Part shown: positions 52,347 to 62,299 of the stretch, one piece after another
Numbering within the stretch: position 1 is the first letter of the stretch
Layout of the letters: each line of letters starts with the position of its first letter
Assembly (NCBI GenBank): GCA_910584745.1
Contig: CAJUDG010000005.1
Location: 1-64,000 of the forward strand
Length of the DNA stretch: 64,000 nt
Direction: 5' to 3'
Origin: an uncultured Eubacteriales bacterium
GTDB taxonomy: Bacteria; Bacillota; Clostridia; Oscillospirales; Acutalibacteraceae
Notes under the pieces: generated by a model
The model's database searches: none
Told to the model about the DNA's origin: nothing
The model's input: the letters and a program-made list of their open reading frames with translations, nothing else
Program-made: the position numbers and the translations under genes

Positions 52347-54029
52347 ATGAACAAAAAGCTGAAAAGGTTATTGGCGGCGGCTCTCTGCCTGCTGCTGATA
52401 ACGGGGATCTTCGCGGGCTGCGGCGGAAAAGAAAATTCCAGCGCAGAGTCCAGCGAACAGCCGGGCAGCAGCTCGTCCGAGGCATCCGCCGAATCCTCTG
52501 AGGTATCGGAGGATGAGGGCGGCGAGGACGCGGACCTTATCCGCGGCAACATCTACAAGTCCGGAGACAAGATCCTGAAGGAAAAGAAGACCTACCGCGT
52601 GGCCGTCAACAAGGACCCCAACTCCCAGAACGGCTTTGCGGACAAGCAGTGCGTGCAGGAGACCAACGCCGCCACCAACGTGGACATCGAGTGGCTGGAT
52701 ATCCCCTCCGACTCCTGGAAGGAGCAGGTGAATATCATGATAGCCGGCGACAACCTGCCCGACGCCTTCTGCGGCGCTGAGGTGGACATCATGTCCAACC
52801 TGGAGCTGTTCGTGCCCATCGGCGACTATGTGGACGAGATAGCCCCCGCGGTCAAGGAGATGCTGGACACTGATACCGTGCTGAAGACGGCGCTTACCGC
52901 CCCCGACGGCAAGATATACGTGTTCCCCACGAACAAGGATAACCCCTCCAACCGGGTCGACAATATGCTGTGGATGAACCCCGAGTGGCTGGAGAAGGCC
53001 AACATGAAGGCGCCCACCACCACCGACGAATTTGTGGAGGTGCTCAGATACTTCCGGGACAACGACATGAACGGCAACGGCGACCCCAACGACGAGATAC
53101 CCTTCCAGGCCCGCCAGGCCAACGACTACGCCCATAACCTCAGCGCCATACTCGGCGCCTTCGGCGTGGTGCTGCCCAGCGACTATGTGTACTCTCTGGA
53201 CGGGGAGACCGTCACCTTCGGCGGCACCGAGCCCGGCCTGTTCGACGCGCTGAACTGGCTGCATATGCTCTATGACGAGAAGCTGCTGGATAACGACACC
53301 TTCACCATGACCAACGACGAGCAGAACGCCAAGGCCCAGAACGAGGACGTGCTCATGGGCTCGCTCATCTACTGGATACCCGACTCCATGGACACGAAGT
53401 ATGCCGACTACATCGTTCTCGACCCCCTGAAGGGCCCTAACGGCGACCAGCTCTGGTACGGCGGCAAGCAGCCCACGGCCGTGTTCGGCTACTGCGTGAC
53501 CACCGCCTGCGAGGACCCCGAGGTGCTCATCCGCTACTATGACTACTGCATGAAGGACGAGACCACCATCATGGAGTGGCAGTGGGGACCCGAGGGCGAA
53601 GGCCTTTGGAAGTACACCGACGACGAGGGACACTGGACCCAGACCCAGGAGTTCGTGCCCGAAGGCACCAACCTTACCTACTTTAAGCGCACCATCTGCG
53701 GCAGCGTGAACAGCCCCAACTATATCTGGAAGAAGTACGCCGACCTGGAGGTGGCCGACCCGCGCAACGCCAAGAAGCGCGAGGCGGCGGACCGCATACT
53801 GCCCTATTGCGTCACCATGATGCCCAAGGGCCTGTATGACCCCGAAAAGACTGCGGCCCGCAACCTGCTGCTTACCGATATAGACAACTATATGAGCAAG
53901 TTTGTGGCCACCTCGGTGGTGAACGGCCTGACCGAGGCCCAGTGGAACGAGCACCTGGAAAACTGCAAGCGCCTTCGTACCGAGGAGTATGTGGCCATGT
54001 GGCAGGAATACTTTGATTCCAAGAAATAA
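52347..54029 (+). CDS. sugar ABC transporter solute-binding lipoprotein (LplA/YtcQ type)
   Basis: This 560-residue lipoprotein has a signal peptide and lipobox FAGC with Cys25, then a Ser/Glu-rich linker (about 28-60). A large binding domain follows, with the YVFPTNKDNPSNRVDNMLWMN and NDMNGNGDPNDEIPF segments; the latter resembles the calcium loop seen in this subfamily. Its length is typical for LplA-type receptors for bulky glycans. AGGAGGTAAAAAA precedes the ATG. It supplies the two upstream permeases. Confidence 0.95.
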   Translation: MNKKLKRLLAAALCLLLITGIFAGCGGKENSSAESSEQPGSSSSEASAESSEVSEDEGGEDADLIRGNIYKSGDKILKEKKTYRVAVNKDPNSQNGFADKQCVQETNAATNVDIEWLDIPSDSWKEQVNIMIAGDNLPDAFCGAEVDIMSNLELFVPIGDYVDEIAPAVKEMLDTDTVLKTALTAPDGKIYVFPTNKDNPSNRVDNMLWMNPEWLEKANMKAPTTTDEFVEVLRYFRDNDMNGNGDPNDEIPFQARQANDYAHNLSAILGAFGVVLPSDYVYSLDGETVTFGGTEPGLFDALNWLHMLYDEKLLDNDTFTMTNDEQNAKAQNEDVLMGSLIYWIPDSMDTKYADYIVLDPLKGPNGDQLWYGGKQPTAVFGYCVTTACEDPEVLIRYYDYCMKDETTIMEWQWGPEGEGLWKYTDDEGHWTQTQEFVPEGTNLTYFKRTICGSVNSPNYIWKKYADLEVADPRNAKKREAADRILPYCVTMMPKGLYDPEKTAARNLLLTDIDNYMSKFVATSVVNGLTEAQWNEHLENCKRLRTEEYVAMWQEYFDSKK

Positions 54030-54073
54030 AATAAGAGCACAGAGCCCTGGCTTATGGGCTGTGACGTGAAAGG

Positions 54074-54107
54074 AGAGGGGAGCCGGGCAGCAGCTTGGTT
54101 CCCCTTT
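54074..54107 (+). promoter_or_regulatory. hairpin between binding-protein gene and hydrolase genes
   Basis: AGAGGGGAGCC and GGTTCCCCTTT form an imperfect stem, followed by an AT-rich stretch with no clean U-tract. Like the hairpin at 7167 it follows a solute-binding-protein gene and may stabilise its mRNA. Confidence 0.5.
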
Positions 54108-54158
54108 CAATATATTAAATAATATAATAATAAATATTTTATAAAGGAGCGAAGGACC

Positions 54159-56288
54159 ATGACGGAGCATAATCTCCCCTGGTACAGGCGCGTGCACCGC
54201 TGGGGACAGACCAATCTGACCGAGGACGACCCGAAAAACTGCGACCTGGAGTTCTGGAAGGAGCAGTGGAAGCGCACCGCCGTAGAGGGGGTCATCATAA
54301 ACTGCGGCGGGATAGTGGCCTACTATCCCAGCAAGTTCGGCCTGCAGTACCGGGCCGCGCTGCTGGAGGGCCGGGACTACTACGGCGAGTTCAATAGGGC
54401 CGCCAGAGAGGCGGGGCTGGCGGTGGTGGCGCGCATGGACATAAACCGGGCCACACGGGAGTTCTTCGAGGCCCATCCCTCCTGGTTCTGTCGCCATAAG
54501 GACGGCTCGCCCATCATGTCCCAGGGCAGGTACTTCTCCTGCGTGAACAGCGGCTACTATAAGGAGTATATCCCAAGCGTATTGCAGGAGATAATCGAGC
54601 GCTATCACCCGGACGGCTTTTCCGACAACAGCTGGAAGGGCCTGGGGCGCAATACCATATGCTACTGCGACAACTGCCGCAGGCGCTTTAGGGAGGACTG
54701 CGGCGAGGAGCTGCCGGAGAAGGTGGACTGGGACGACCCGGTATACCGCAAGTGGGTCCGCTGGAGCTATGGCCTGCGCACGGAGAACTGGGACCTTTTC
54801 AACGAGACCACGAAGAAGTACGGCGGGGAGGACTGCCTGTGGCTTGGGATGCTCAATGCTGACGTGGCCGGGTCCTGCCAGGGCTTTGCGGACCTTAAGG
54901 CCCTGTGCACCCGCTCGAAGGTCATATTCAGCGACCACCAGTCCCGGGAGGTCATCAGCGGCTTTGAGCAGAACTCCCTTAACGGTATGCTCTTTAAGCT
55001 GGCCTCTCCCACTGAGGACGTGGAGGTGCCCGAGAGCATGGCGAACTACGTCCGGGGACACAGGGCCTTCCGTCTGGCGGCGAACCCCGCCGCCGAGACC
55101 CGCACCTGGATAGCCGAGGGCATAGCGGGGGGCATAACGCCGTGGTTCCACCATGTCGGCGGCGGCCAGCGGGATAAGCGGCAGTTCGACACACCCGTGC
55201 CCATGTTCCAGTGGCATAAGGAAAACGAGGAGTATCTGTACGGCAGGGAGAACCTAGCCAACGTGGCGGTGGTGTGGAGCCAGCAGAACCATGACTTCTA
55301 TGGCCGGGACAATATAGACGAGCGCTGCTCATACCCCTTAAGCGGATTCTGCCGGGCCCTTTCCGCGGGCCGGATACCCTTCCTGCCGGTACACGCCGAC
55401 GATATCGGGCGGTATAGGGACAGGATAGAGACCCTTATCCTGCCGGACATAGCCGTGCTGACGGACAGCCAGACCGACGAGATATGCAGCTTCCTTGACC
55501 GGGGCGGGAACCTGGTGCTGACCGGGCAGACCGGCTCACTGGACGGGGACGGGGCCCCGCTAAGGAAGAAGCGGCTGCTGGATAAGCTGGGCATAAGGCT
55601 TAAAGAGGAGTTCTTCGGGGCCTCTGGGGACCAGACCGCCAGCTGGGAGTATTACGATATGCACAACTATCTGCTCCTGCCAGAGGACCGGCACCAGATA
55701 CTTAACGGCTTTGAGAAGACGGATATCCTGGCCTTTGGCGGCGGCTTCTATGAGGCGGAGAGCGCGGGCCCGTTAAAGCCCATAGCGGGGTACATCCCGG
55801 CCTTCCCCATATACCCGCCGGAGTTCAGCTGGATAAGAGAAGAGCGCCCGGACCTGGGCACCATTTTCGCCGGGACCCTGGACAGCGGCAGCAGGGTGGT
55901 GTACTTCGCCGCGGACATCGACCGCTGCTTCGGAAGGGAGCACCTGCCGGACCATAGAGAGCTTCTGCTAAATGCCGTGCGCTATGCCGCGGGCGATAGC
56001 CTGCCGGTTGACGTCTCAGGCCCCGGAAGGCTGGACTGCACCATCTACCGCCAGGGCGGCAGAAGGATACTGCACCTTGTGAACCTGACGGACTGTTCAA
56101 TAACCCCCGGCTACTGCGAGGGGGCGGCCCCTGTAGGGCCCATAAAGGTCTCGCTGCCGGTCAATGGCGGCGGCCATAAAGCACAGCTCAGGGTGTCCGG
56201 CGTCAGTCCCGAGGTCACGGAGAAGGACGGCAGGCTTGAAATACTGATAGATCGCATAGAGGACCACGAGCTGCTGGTGGTGGAGTGA
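54159..56288 (+). CDS. glycoside-hydrolase-like protein A (GHL6/GH42-like)
   Basis: This 709-residue protein has an N-terminal beta/alpha barrel (about 1-360) with VVARMDINRA, PSWFCRHKDG, HPDGFSDNSW and a Cys-x-Cys-x-x-Cys motif (CYCDNC) that may bind metal as in GH42-type enzymes. A glutamine-amidotransferase-like middle domain (about 360-560) and a beta-sandwich end follow. No signal peptide, so it acts inside the cell on imported substrate. TAAAGGAGCG precedes the ATG. It resembles the next two proteins only in part. Hydrolase activity is inferred from fold and context. Confidence 0.82.
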   Translation: MTEHNLPWYRRVHRWGQTNLTEDDPKNCDLEFWKEQWKRTAVEGVIINCGGIVAYYPSKFGLQYRAALLEGRDYYGEFNRAAREAGLAVVARMDINRATREFFEAHPSWFCRHKDGSPIMSQGRYFSCVNSGYYKEYIPSVLQEIIERYHPDGFSDNSWKGLGRNTICYCDNCRRRFREDCGEELPEKVDWDDPVYRKWVRWSYGLRTENWDLFNETTKKYGGEDCLWLGMLNADVAGSCQGFADLKALCTRSKVIFSDHQSREVISGFEQNSLNGMLFKLASPTEDVEVPESMANYVRGHRAFRLAANPAAETRTWIAEGIAGGITPWFHHVGGGQRDKRQFDTPVPMFQWHKENEEYLYGRENLANVAVVWSQQNHDFYGRDNIDERCSYPLSGFCRALSAGRIPFLPVHADDIGRYRDRIETLILPDIAVLTDSQTDEICSFLDRGGNLVLTGQTGSLDGDGAPLRKKRLLDKLGIRLKEEFFGASGDQTASWEYYDMHNYLLLPEDRHQILNGFEKTDILAFGGGFYEAESAGPLKPIAGYIPAFPIYPPEFSWIREERPDLGTIFAGTLDSGSRVVYFAADIDRCFGREHLPDHRELLLNAVRYAAGDSLPVDVSGPGRLDCTIYRQGGRRILHLVNLTDCSITPGYCEGAAPVGPIKVSLPVNGGGHKAQLRVSGVSPEVTEKDGRLEILIDRIEDHELLVVE

Positions 56289-56318
56289 GACGATACCTTA
56301 TAAAAGGAGTGGAGCACA

Positions 56319-58403
56319 GTGACAGAGAAAAAATACTGGTGGCACGGGCCCCTTCGCGTCATCCAGACTAACCTCCAGGTGATGGACACCCCAAAGATGG
56401 ACCCGGAGAAGATCGCCCGGGAGATCGTGGAGATGGGCGGCAATGTGCTGGTCACCAATGTGGGGGGCATATACGCCTGGTATGAGAGCCGGGTGAAATA
56501 TCACCACATCAACGAGTGGCTGCCCAAGGGCAGGGACCTTCTGCAGGAGCTTATCGACGCGTGCCACAGGCACGGCGTGAAGCTGGTGGCCCGGTTCGAC
56601 TTCAGCAAGGCCGACGACCTTGCCTATCAGAACCGCCCCGAATGGTTCGTGCGGGAGCCGGACATGTCCCCAAGGGTGTTCGGCGCCATGCGGCCCGGGG
56701 CCTGGTCCAATCTGTACCTGACGTGTATAAACGCCGGGTACAGAAATGAGGAAGTGGCCGTGCCGGTGCTGGAGGAGGTCATAGACCGTTACGACATCGA
56801 CGGCACATTCTTCAACGCGCCCAATTACGAATACTGCTGCTGCGATGCCTGCAAGAGGAAATACCGGGAACTGTACGGCAAGGAGCTGCCCATGGACAGC
56901 TCCGCCGTGGAGCAGAACACTACCTACGCCATAAAGCAGGCAAGGGGGCTCGAGCCCGGCTTTGCCAGCCGCTGTGTGCGGGACAATATGGAGGGGATAT
57001 ACCGGGCCGTCAAGGCAAAGCGTGTTGACCTGCCGCTGATACTGTATTATAATCTCCATAGGGACAATCTTGACGATCGCTATGCCACCGCCGACATGAT
57101 CTGCACCGAATCCCAGGACGTGCTGTCAAGGGGCTGGCGAGACCTGCCGCCCCTATGGCACCCTGTGCTGTCCATGAAGTTCGGCAGCACGGCCCCCAAT
57201 AGGCCCGCGCCCTTTGGCATAATCCACTCCTGCCCGGGAATGGACTGGCGGCACACGGGCCTGCCCACGGCGGAGTACCTGTTCTGGATGAGCGGCGTGG
57301 CCGCCGGCGGCGGAAGCCTCTGGCACAGCATCACGGGCTTTTGCGACACCATCAGCGATAAGCGGCTGCTAAAGGCGCTGACCGAGGTGGACCATAAGAT
57401 AGCGAGGATAGAGGGGGACATGGACGGCGCAAAGCCCCGCTCCGACGCGCTGCTGCTCTGGGACGGCAGCAAAAGCGCCGAGGGCTGGGCGGACATCCTG
57501 ATGAATAACCAGCTTCAATTTGACCTTGCGGCCCCCTATCAGGCCACAGGGGAGAGGCTTAAGGGCTATCCCCTGGTGATAGTGCCGGATGGCTTCCCGC
57601 TGGGGAACGGGCTGCCGGAAGTTTTAAAGGAGTATGTGGGTAATGGCGGCAGGCTCATCTATGAGGGCGCGGACGGACAGCAGCTGGCGCCCATGGCGGA
57701 GCTTCTGGGTATCTCTGAGTCGATAAGCACCAGCGAGCCCCTTACCGCCTGCTACTGGCGGTTCGAGCCGGAGGGCGCCCCCCTGCGCGGGGAGGAGTTC
57801 CAGGAGACGCCGCTATTGCCCCATAGGGGACAGACCGCCTACTGCAAGCCCCTGCCGGGGACCGAGGTCCTGGCGACGCTGGTGCCGCCCTTCGCCCCGC
57901 TGAACTCGGTGGGCGCGCCGCCGGAGCGGGCCAGTATGCTGGTGGAGCACACGGAGCTGCCCCTATGCCTTTACCGTCAGGAGGGGAAGGGCGCGGCGCT
58001 GGCGCTGACCTTTATGCTTGGCAGGCTTATGGGCGAGTACAGGCTGGCCGAGCACAGCCGCCTTGGCAGGAACCTTGTGCGTTTTATGCTGGGAGAAAAG
58101 CAGACCTTTGACATGGAGCCGGTGAACGGGCTGGAGGCCGTCTGCTATGAGAAGGGGCAGGAGATCCTTATACACCTGCTAAACGGCATCGGCCAGCGCC
58201 CGCTGATGGACACCATAGAGTACCACGGCGCAAAATTCTGCGTCAGGCTGCCGGAGGGCGGCAGGGCGAAAAAGGTAGAGCTCAAGCTGTCCGGGGAGGA
58301 GCCCCTGTGGAAGCAGGAGGGCGGGCGGCTTACCGTGGAGGTGCCCAGGCTTTCCTACTGGGATATGGTGAATATAACGCTTGCAAAGAGGGGAGCAGAA
58401 TAA
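56319..58403 (+). CDS. glycoside-hydrolase-like protein B (GHL6/GH42-like)
   Basis: This 694-residue paralogue of the preceding protein starts at GTG 56319 after AAAGGAG. Shared landmarks are LVARFDFSKA, PEWFVREPDM, YDIDGTFFNAPNYEYCCCDAC with the Cys-rich motif, a middle domain with LVIVPDGFPLGNG, and the C-terminal sandwich with ILIHLLNGIGQRP. A 1-bp overlap with the next gene (TAATG) implies tight translational coupling. It is predicted to be cytosolic. The catalytic acids are not assigned. Confidence 0.82.
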   Translation: MTEKKYWWHGPLRVIQTNLQVMDTPKMDPEKIAREIVEMGGNVLVTNVGGIYAWYESRVKYHHINEWLPKGRDLLQELIDACHRHGVKLVARFDFSKADDLAYQNRPEWFVREPDMSPRVFGAMRPGAWSNLYLTCINAGYRNEEVAVPVLEEVIDRYDIDGTFFNAPNYEYCCCDACKRKYRELYGKELPMDSSAVEQNTTYAIKQARGLEPGFASRCVRDNMEGIYRAVKAKRVDLPLILYYNLHRDNLDDRYATADMICTESQDVLSRGWRDLPPLWHPVLSMKFGSTAPNRPAPFGIIHSCPGMDWRHTGLPTAEYLFWMSGVAAGGGSLWHSITGFCDTISDKRLLKALTEVDHKIARIEGDMDGAKPRSDALLLWDGSKSAEGWADILMNNQLQFDLAAPYQATGERLKGYPLVIVPDGFPLGNGLPEVLKEYVGNGGRLIYEGADGQQLAPMAELLGISESISTSEPLTACYWRFEPEGAPLRGEEFQETPLLPHRGQTAYCKPLPGTEVLATLVPPFAPLNSVGAPPERASMLVEHTELPLCLYRQEGKGAALALTFMLGRLMGEYRLAEHSRLGRNLVRFMLGEKQTFDMEPVNGLEAVCYEKGQEILIHLLNGIGQRPLMDTIEYHGAKFCVRLPEGGRAKKVELKLSGEEPLWKQEGGRLTVEVPRLSYWDMVNITLAKRGAE

Positions 58404-60352
58404 TGGCATGGTGGATGGAAAATGATCTGCGCCTGGTGCAGAACAATATGCGGGATATAGACGGCAGCATGGACGTTGACAAGCTCATAGCGGAGCTCAA
58501 GGAGTTTCGCTGCAACGTGGTGATGGTGGGGGCCGGGGGGATATCAGCCTTTTACCCCACAAGGCTTGAGTTCCAGCGCACGTCCCCGTGGCTTGGGGAC
58601 CGGGACCTTTTGGGGGAGATCATAGATAAATGCCATAAAGAGGGCATAAGGGTGATAGCCAGGTTCGATTTCAGCAAGACCCACCAGAGCCTTTTCCGCC
58701 AGCACCCTGACTGGTACTACCGCTCTGAGGACGGCCGGGCCGTGCCCTATAACGACACGGTTGCCACCTGTGTCTGCGGGGAGTACCAGCAGGAGCGCGC
58801 TTTGGAGATAATCGAGGAGGTGCTAAAGAGATACCCGGTGGACGGCATCTTCTTCAATATGTTCGGCTTCATCACCTGGGACTACAGCGGGAACTACTAC
58901 GGCCCCTGCCACTGCGACGCCTGCCAAAGGCGGTTTGCGCAGTTCAGCGGCGGCAAGGAGCTGCCAAAGACCGAGGACCCCGGCGAGCCGGACCTTAAGG
59001 AATACCGGGCCTTCCAGGAGCAGGTGGTGGAGGAGCTGCTGGGGCGCGTACACAGGCTGGTCAGGAGTTATGGCGACGATATAGCCGTGTGCACCTACCA
59101 CCACAGCGACGTGGACATCATCCGGGACGAGAGCAACAGCGCCGTGGACAGGCCGCTGCCCTTCTGGCTGTACAACTCATCGTCAAATGTCGCAAAGGTG
59201 CGCTCAAGCTGGGATAATAAGATCATCAGCAACTGCGTGATAAACGCGGCGGACATATTCTACCGCTTTTCAGCCGTGCCCCCGGCACTGACAAGGCTGC
59301 GGCTCTATGAGAATATGGCGGCGGGCTCTGGTTTAGACTTCTGCATAATAGGCGTGTTCGAGGACTACCATGACCTGGACAGCGTCTCCGCCGCAAAGGA
59401 GGTTTTCAGATACCACGCTGAGCACCAGGAGGTATACGGACATCTGGACTCTTTAGCGAAGCTCGCGGTGCTCCTGCCCCTTTCGCGCCGGGAGAGCCAA
59501 GCGTACCGGGGAGTGTTTCGGGCACTTAAAGAGCTGCACATTCCATTTGACTGCGTTCTGGACCAGAGAGCGGCGGAGGAGCCGTCGATCCTTGAGCGCT
59601 ACACCACGGTGCTGGCCCCGGAGCTGGGGGAGGTGCTGCCGGAAGCTCTGGGGTTGGCCGAGAGCGCGGGCAAAAAGCTCATCCTGCTGGGGCCCGGAGA
59701 GATGGACGGGGCGCTGCAAATGCGGCTGGGCCTGAGCCGCACAGGCGAGATCAACGAAAACCGTTCCGCATACCTACAAGTGGAGCCCTCTGCTGGCCTG
59801 GAGCCCCTGGAGGGCCGGGGCTGGATACTGCTGGACGGAACCTTTGCCCGCTATATGGGCTGGCCCGGGACCCTGCCAAGAGTGGAGCGGGCATGGTTCG
59901 GCCCGCCGGAGCGCTGCTTCGGCCACAGGCTGACAGAGGACCCGGGACTGCTGCGCTCGCCGGAGGGCCATGCGCTGCTGCCCTGGGACCTGGGCGGGCT
60001 GTACCACAGGCTGGGCTATCCCGAGTACCGGGACATGCTGGGCCTGGTGCTCTCAGGGACCTCGCCAGAGGCTGTGCAGATAGGCGGAAACTTGCCGCCC
60101 CAGGTAGAGGTGTTCTGGGACAGGTCGGGGGACAGGCTCCTGTTACAGCTGCTGAACCTTACAGGCCACCATGGTGTGACGGTGGAGGAGCCCGTAAGCC
60201 TTACGGGGCTCTGTGCGGAGCTTCCCGGGCGGCTTGAGGTGGACAGGGTCCTTTCAGGGGGAACCTTCACCACGGAGGCCGGGCCGGAGAGCACCAAGGT
60301 CTCCCTGGACAGGCTGGACGAGTTCGCGGCGGTGCTGCTTAAGGAGATATGA
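58403..60352 (+). CDS. glycoside-hydrolase-like protein C (GHL6/GH42-like)
   Basis: This 649-residue third paralogue starts at ATG 58403, overlapping the previous stop; the upstream in-frame ATG at 58307 is rejected. It shows RVIARFDFSKTH, HPDWYYRSEDGRA, YPVDGIFFNMFGF and CHCDACQRRF with the Cys-x-Cys-x-x-Cys motif. The middle domain holds TTVLAPELGEVLPE and the C-terminal sandwich LLLQLLNLTGHHG. Three tandem paralogues may form a complex or attack different linkages of one substrate. Confidence 0.82.
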   Translation: MAWWMENDLRLVQNNMRDIDGSMDVDKLIAELKEFRCNVVMVGAGGISAFYPTRLEFQRTSPWLGDRDLLGEIIDKCHKEGIRVIARFDFSKTHQSLFRQHPDWYYRSEDGRAVPYNDTVATCVCGEYQQERALEIIEEVLKRYPVDGIFFNMFGFITWDYSGNYYGPCHCDACQRRFAQFSGGKELPKTEDPGEPDLKEYRAFQEQVVEELLGRVHRLVRSYGDDIAVCTYHHSDVDIIRDESNSAVDRPLPFWLYNSSSNVAKVRSSWDNKIISNCVINAADIFYRFSAVPPALTRLRLYENMAAGSGLDFCIIGVFEDYHDLDSVSAAKEVFRYHAEHQEVYGHLDSLAKLAVLLPLSRRESQAYRGVFRALKELHIPFDCVLDQRAAEEPSILERYTTVLAPELGEVLPEALGLAESAGKKLILLGPGEMDGALQMRLGLSRTGEINENRSAYLQVEPSAGLEPLEGRGWILLDGTFARYMGWPGTLPRVERAWFGPPERCFGHRLTEDPGLLRSPEGHALLPWDLGGLYHRLGYPEYRDMLGLVLSGTSPEAVQIGGNLPPQVEVFWDRSGDRLLLQLLNLTGHHGVTVEEPVSLTGLCAELPGRLEVDRVLSGGTFTTEAGPESTKVSLDRLDEFAAVLLKEI

Positions 60353-60386
60353 TTCCTGTGATACTATAAAGAGAGGACATGAGTGT

Positions 60387-61292
60387 ATGAACGAACCGAT
60401 ATATTCTTATATGAAGCTTGGCACCATCGCCTTTATGAGCTATCCCGAGATAATGAAAGGCGAGGGCCCCATGCTGGAGACCATCAAGAAGCTGGCCGGG
60501 GACCCCTATTTTACGGCCATAGAGTGCAGCTGGATAAAGGACGCTTCGGTCCGCGCAAAGGCTGCGGAGCTGCTTAAAGAGAGCGGCCTTACCGTCTGCT
60601 ACGGCGCGCAGCCGAGGTTCCTGACCACGGGGCTCAACATAAACGACCTCAACGAGGAGGGCCGGCTTAAGGCCCTGGAGTCCCTGAAGGAGGGTCTTTA
60701 TGAGGCCCGGGAGCTTGGCGCCAAGGGCATAGCCTTTTTAAGCGGCAGGTACGAGGAGGAGACAAAGGAGCAGTCCTACGCAGCGCTCGTAAAGTCCACA
60801 AGGGAGATATGCCGCCTGGCCCAGGAACTGGACATGAAGGTTGAGCTGGAAGTGTTCGACTACGATGTGGACAAGAAAAGCCTTATCGGGCCGACCCCAT
60901 ACGCAAAACGCTTTGCCGAGGAGATACGCCGGGAATACGATAACTTTGGCCTTTTGATAGACCTGTCCCACTTCCCGCTAATACACGAGGGGATAGAGGA
61001 GTCCATCCTGCCGGTAAAGGACCTGATAACCCACGCACATATCGGCAACGCAGTAATAGACCCGGCCCTGGAGGCCTATGGGGACGCGCACCCCAGATTC
61101 GGCTTCCCCGGCAGCGCCAACGGTCAGGCCGAGCTGGTGCAGTTCCTGCGCACCCTGCTGGATGTGGGCTTCCTCAACAGGGAGGACCCGCCGGTGCTCA
61201 GCTTTGAGGTGAAGCCCTGGAAGGACGAGGACCCGGACGTGGTGCTGGCCTCCTGCAAGCGCTTTATGGACGAGGCCTGGAGGCTGGTATAA
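60387..61292 (+). CDS. xylose-isomerase-like TIM-barrel isomerase/epimerase
   Basis: This 301-residue protein starts at ATG 60387, 9 nt after GAGAGGA; longer in-frame starts overlap the hydrolase gene. Metal ligands are visible: Glu in VELEVFDYD, Asp in LIDLSHFPL, His in HAHIGNAV and Glu in SFEVKPWK. It belongs to the same superfamily as the protein at 11307 but is a different branch. It probably isomerises the sugar released by the hydrolase-like proteins. The exact substrate is unknown. Confidence 0.9.
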   Translation: MNEPIYSYMKLGTIAFMSYPEIMKGEGPMLETIKKLAGDPYFTAIECSWIKDASVRAKAAELLKESGLTVCYGAQPRFLTTGLNINDLNEEGRLKALESLKEGLYEARELGAKGIAFLSGRYEEETKEQSYAALVKSTREICRLAQELDMKVELEVFDYDVDKKSLIGPTPYAKRFAEEIRREYDNFGLLIDLSHFPLIHEGIEESILPVKDLITHAHIGNAVIDPALEAYGDAHPRFGFPGSANGQAELVQFLRTLLDVGFLNREDPPVLSFEVKPWKDEDPDVVLASCKRFMDEAWRLV

Positions 61293-61312
61293 TAACGAAA
61301 GGAGAGGACGGC

Positions 61313-62278
61313 ATGAAGATAGTCATTCTGGACGGCTACGCGGAGAATCCCGGCGACCTCAGCTGGCAGGGCTTTCAGGAGCTTGTGGGGGAGGGGAACC
61401 TTACGGTGTACGACTATACCCCCGCAGAGGAGATACTGGCCCGGATGGAGGGCGCAGAGATAGTCCTGACCAACAAGACGCCCCTGACGGCGGAGACCAT
61501 CGCCCAGTGCCCGCAGCTAAAATATATAGGCGTGCTGGCTACCGGCTATAACGTGGTGGACGTAAACGCCGCAAGGGCCCACTCGGTGGCGGTCACAAAT
61601 ATCCCGACCTACGGCACGTCAGCTGTGGCCCAGTACACAATGGCGCTGCTCTTGGAGCTATGCCATCATGTGGGCGCCCACAGCGACAGCGTGCACAGGG
61701 GCGACTGGACCAAAAGCCGGGACTTCTGCTACTGGAACTATCCGCTGATGGAGCTCTCGGGGAAGACCATGGGCCTTATCGGCTATGGGCGCATAGGCCA
61801 GGCCGTGGGCAGGCTTGCAAGGGCCTTTGGCATGGAGCTTCTGGTGTACACGGAGCCCGCGCCCAAAGAGCCGGAGCCCGGCGTGGGATTTGTGGGCCTG
61901 GAGGAGCTTCTGGGCCGGGCCGACGTGGTGTCTCTGCACTGCCCGCTGTTCCCGGAGAATACCGGCATGATAAACGCCCGGCGGCTGGCGCAGATGAAGC
62001 GCGGCGCGTTCCTGCTGAACACCGCCCGCGGCCCGCTGATAGACGAGGCGGCTGTGGCGGAAGCGCTAAAGAGCGGCACACTGGGCGGCGCGGCCCTGGA
62101 CGTGGTGAGCGTGGAGCCCATAAAATCGGACAACCCCCTTTTAAGCGCCCCCAACTGCCTTATCACCCCACACATCGCCTGGGCCGCCAAGGAATCCAGG
62201 GCAAGGCTGATGGATATCGCCGTGGAGAACCTTCGGGGCTTCCTGAACGGCCGGCCGGTAAATGTTGTAAACCCATAA
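61313..62278 (+). CDS. D-isomer-specific 2-hydroxyacid dehydrogenase
   Basis: This 321-residue enzyme interconverts a D-2-hydroxyacid and a 2-ketoacid with NAD(H). It has the Rossmann motif GLIGYGRIGQAVG, the substrate Arg in LNTARGPLID, Glu in VVSVEPIKSD and the catalytic His in LITPHIAWA. The sequence is close to hydroxypyruvate/glycerate dehydrogenases. AAAGGAGAGGA precedes the ATG. It lies 21 bp before a second dehydrogenase of the same superfamily. Confidence 0.95.
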   Translation: MKIVILDGYAENPGDLSWQGFQELVGEGNLTVYDYTPAEEILARMEGAEIVLTNKTPLTAETIAQCPQLKYIGVLATGYNVVDVNAARAHSVAVTNIPTYGTSAVAQYTMALLLELCHHVGAHSDSVHRGDWTKSRDFCYWNYPLMELSGKTMGLIGYGRIGQAVGRLARAFGMELLVYTEPAPKEPEPGVGFVGLEELLGRADVVSLHCPLFPENTGMINARRLAQMKRGAFLLNTARGPLIDEAAVAEALKSGTLGGAALDVVSVEPIKSDNPLLSAPNCLITPHIAWAAKESRARLMDIAVENLRGFLNGRPVNVVNP

Positions 62279-62299
62279 ATTTATCAGGAGGTATTTTGT

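Noticed and set aside
52368..55217. A 949-codon open frame on the minus strand
   Set aside because: It lies antisense to the solute-binding-protein and hydrolase-like genes, shows no recognisable domains and is rich in Val, Leu, Gly and His. GC-rich codon use on the other strand creates such long shadows.
58307..58402. Longer start for the third hydrolase-like protein
   Set aside because: The 32 extra codons overlap the preceding gene out of frame and have no ribosome-binding site; the ATG at 58403 aligns with the paralogues.
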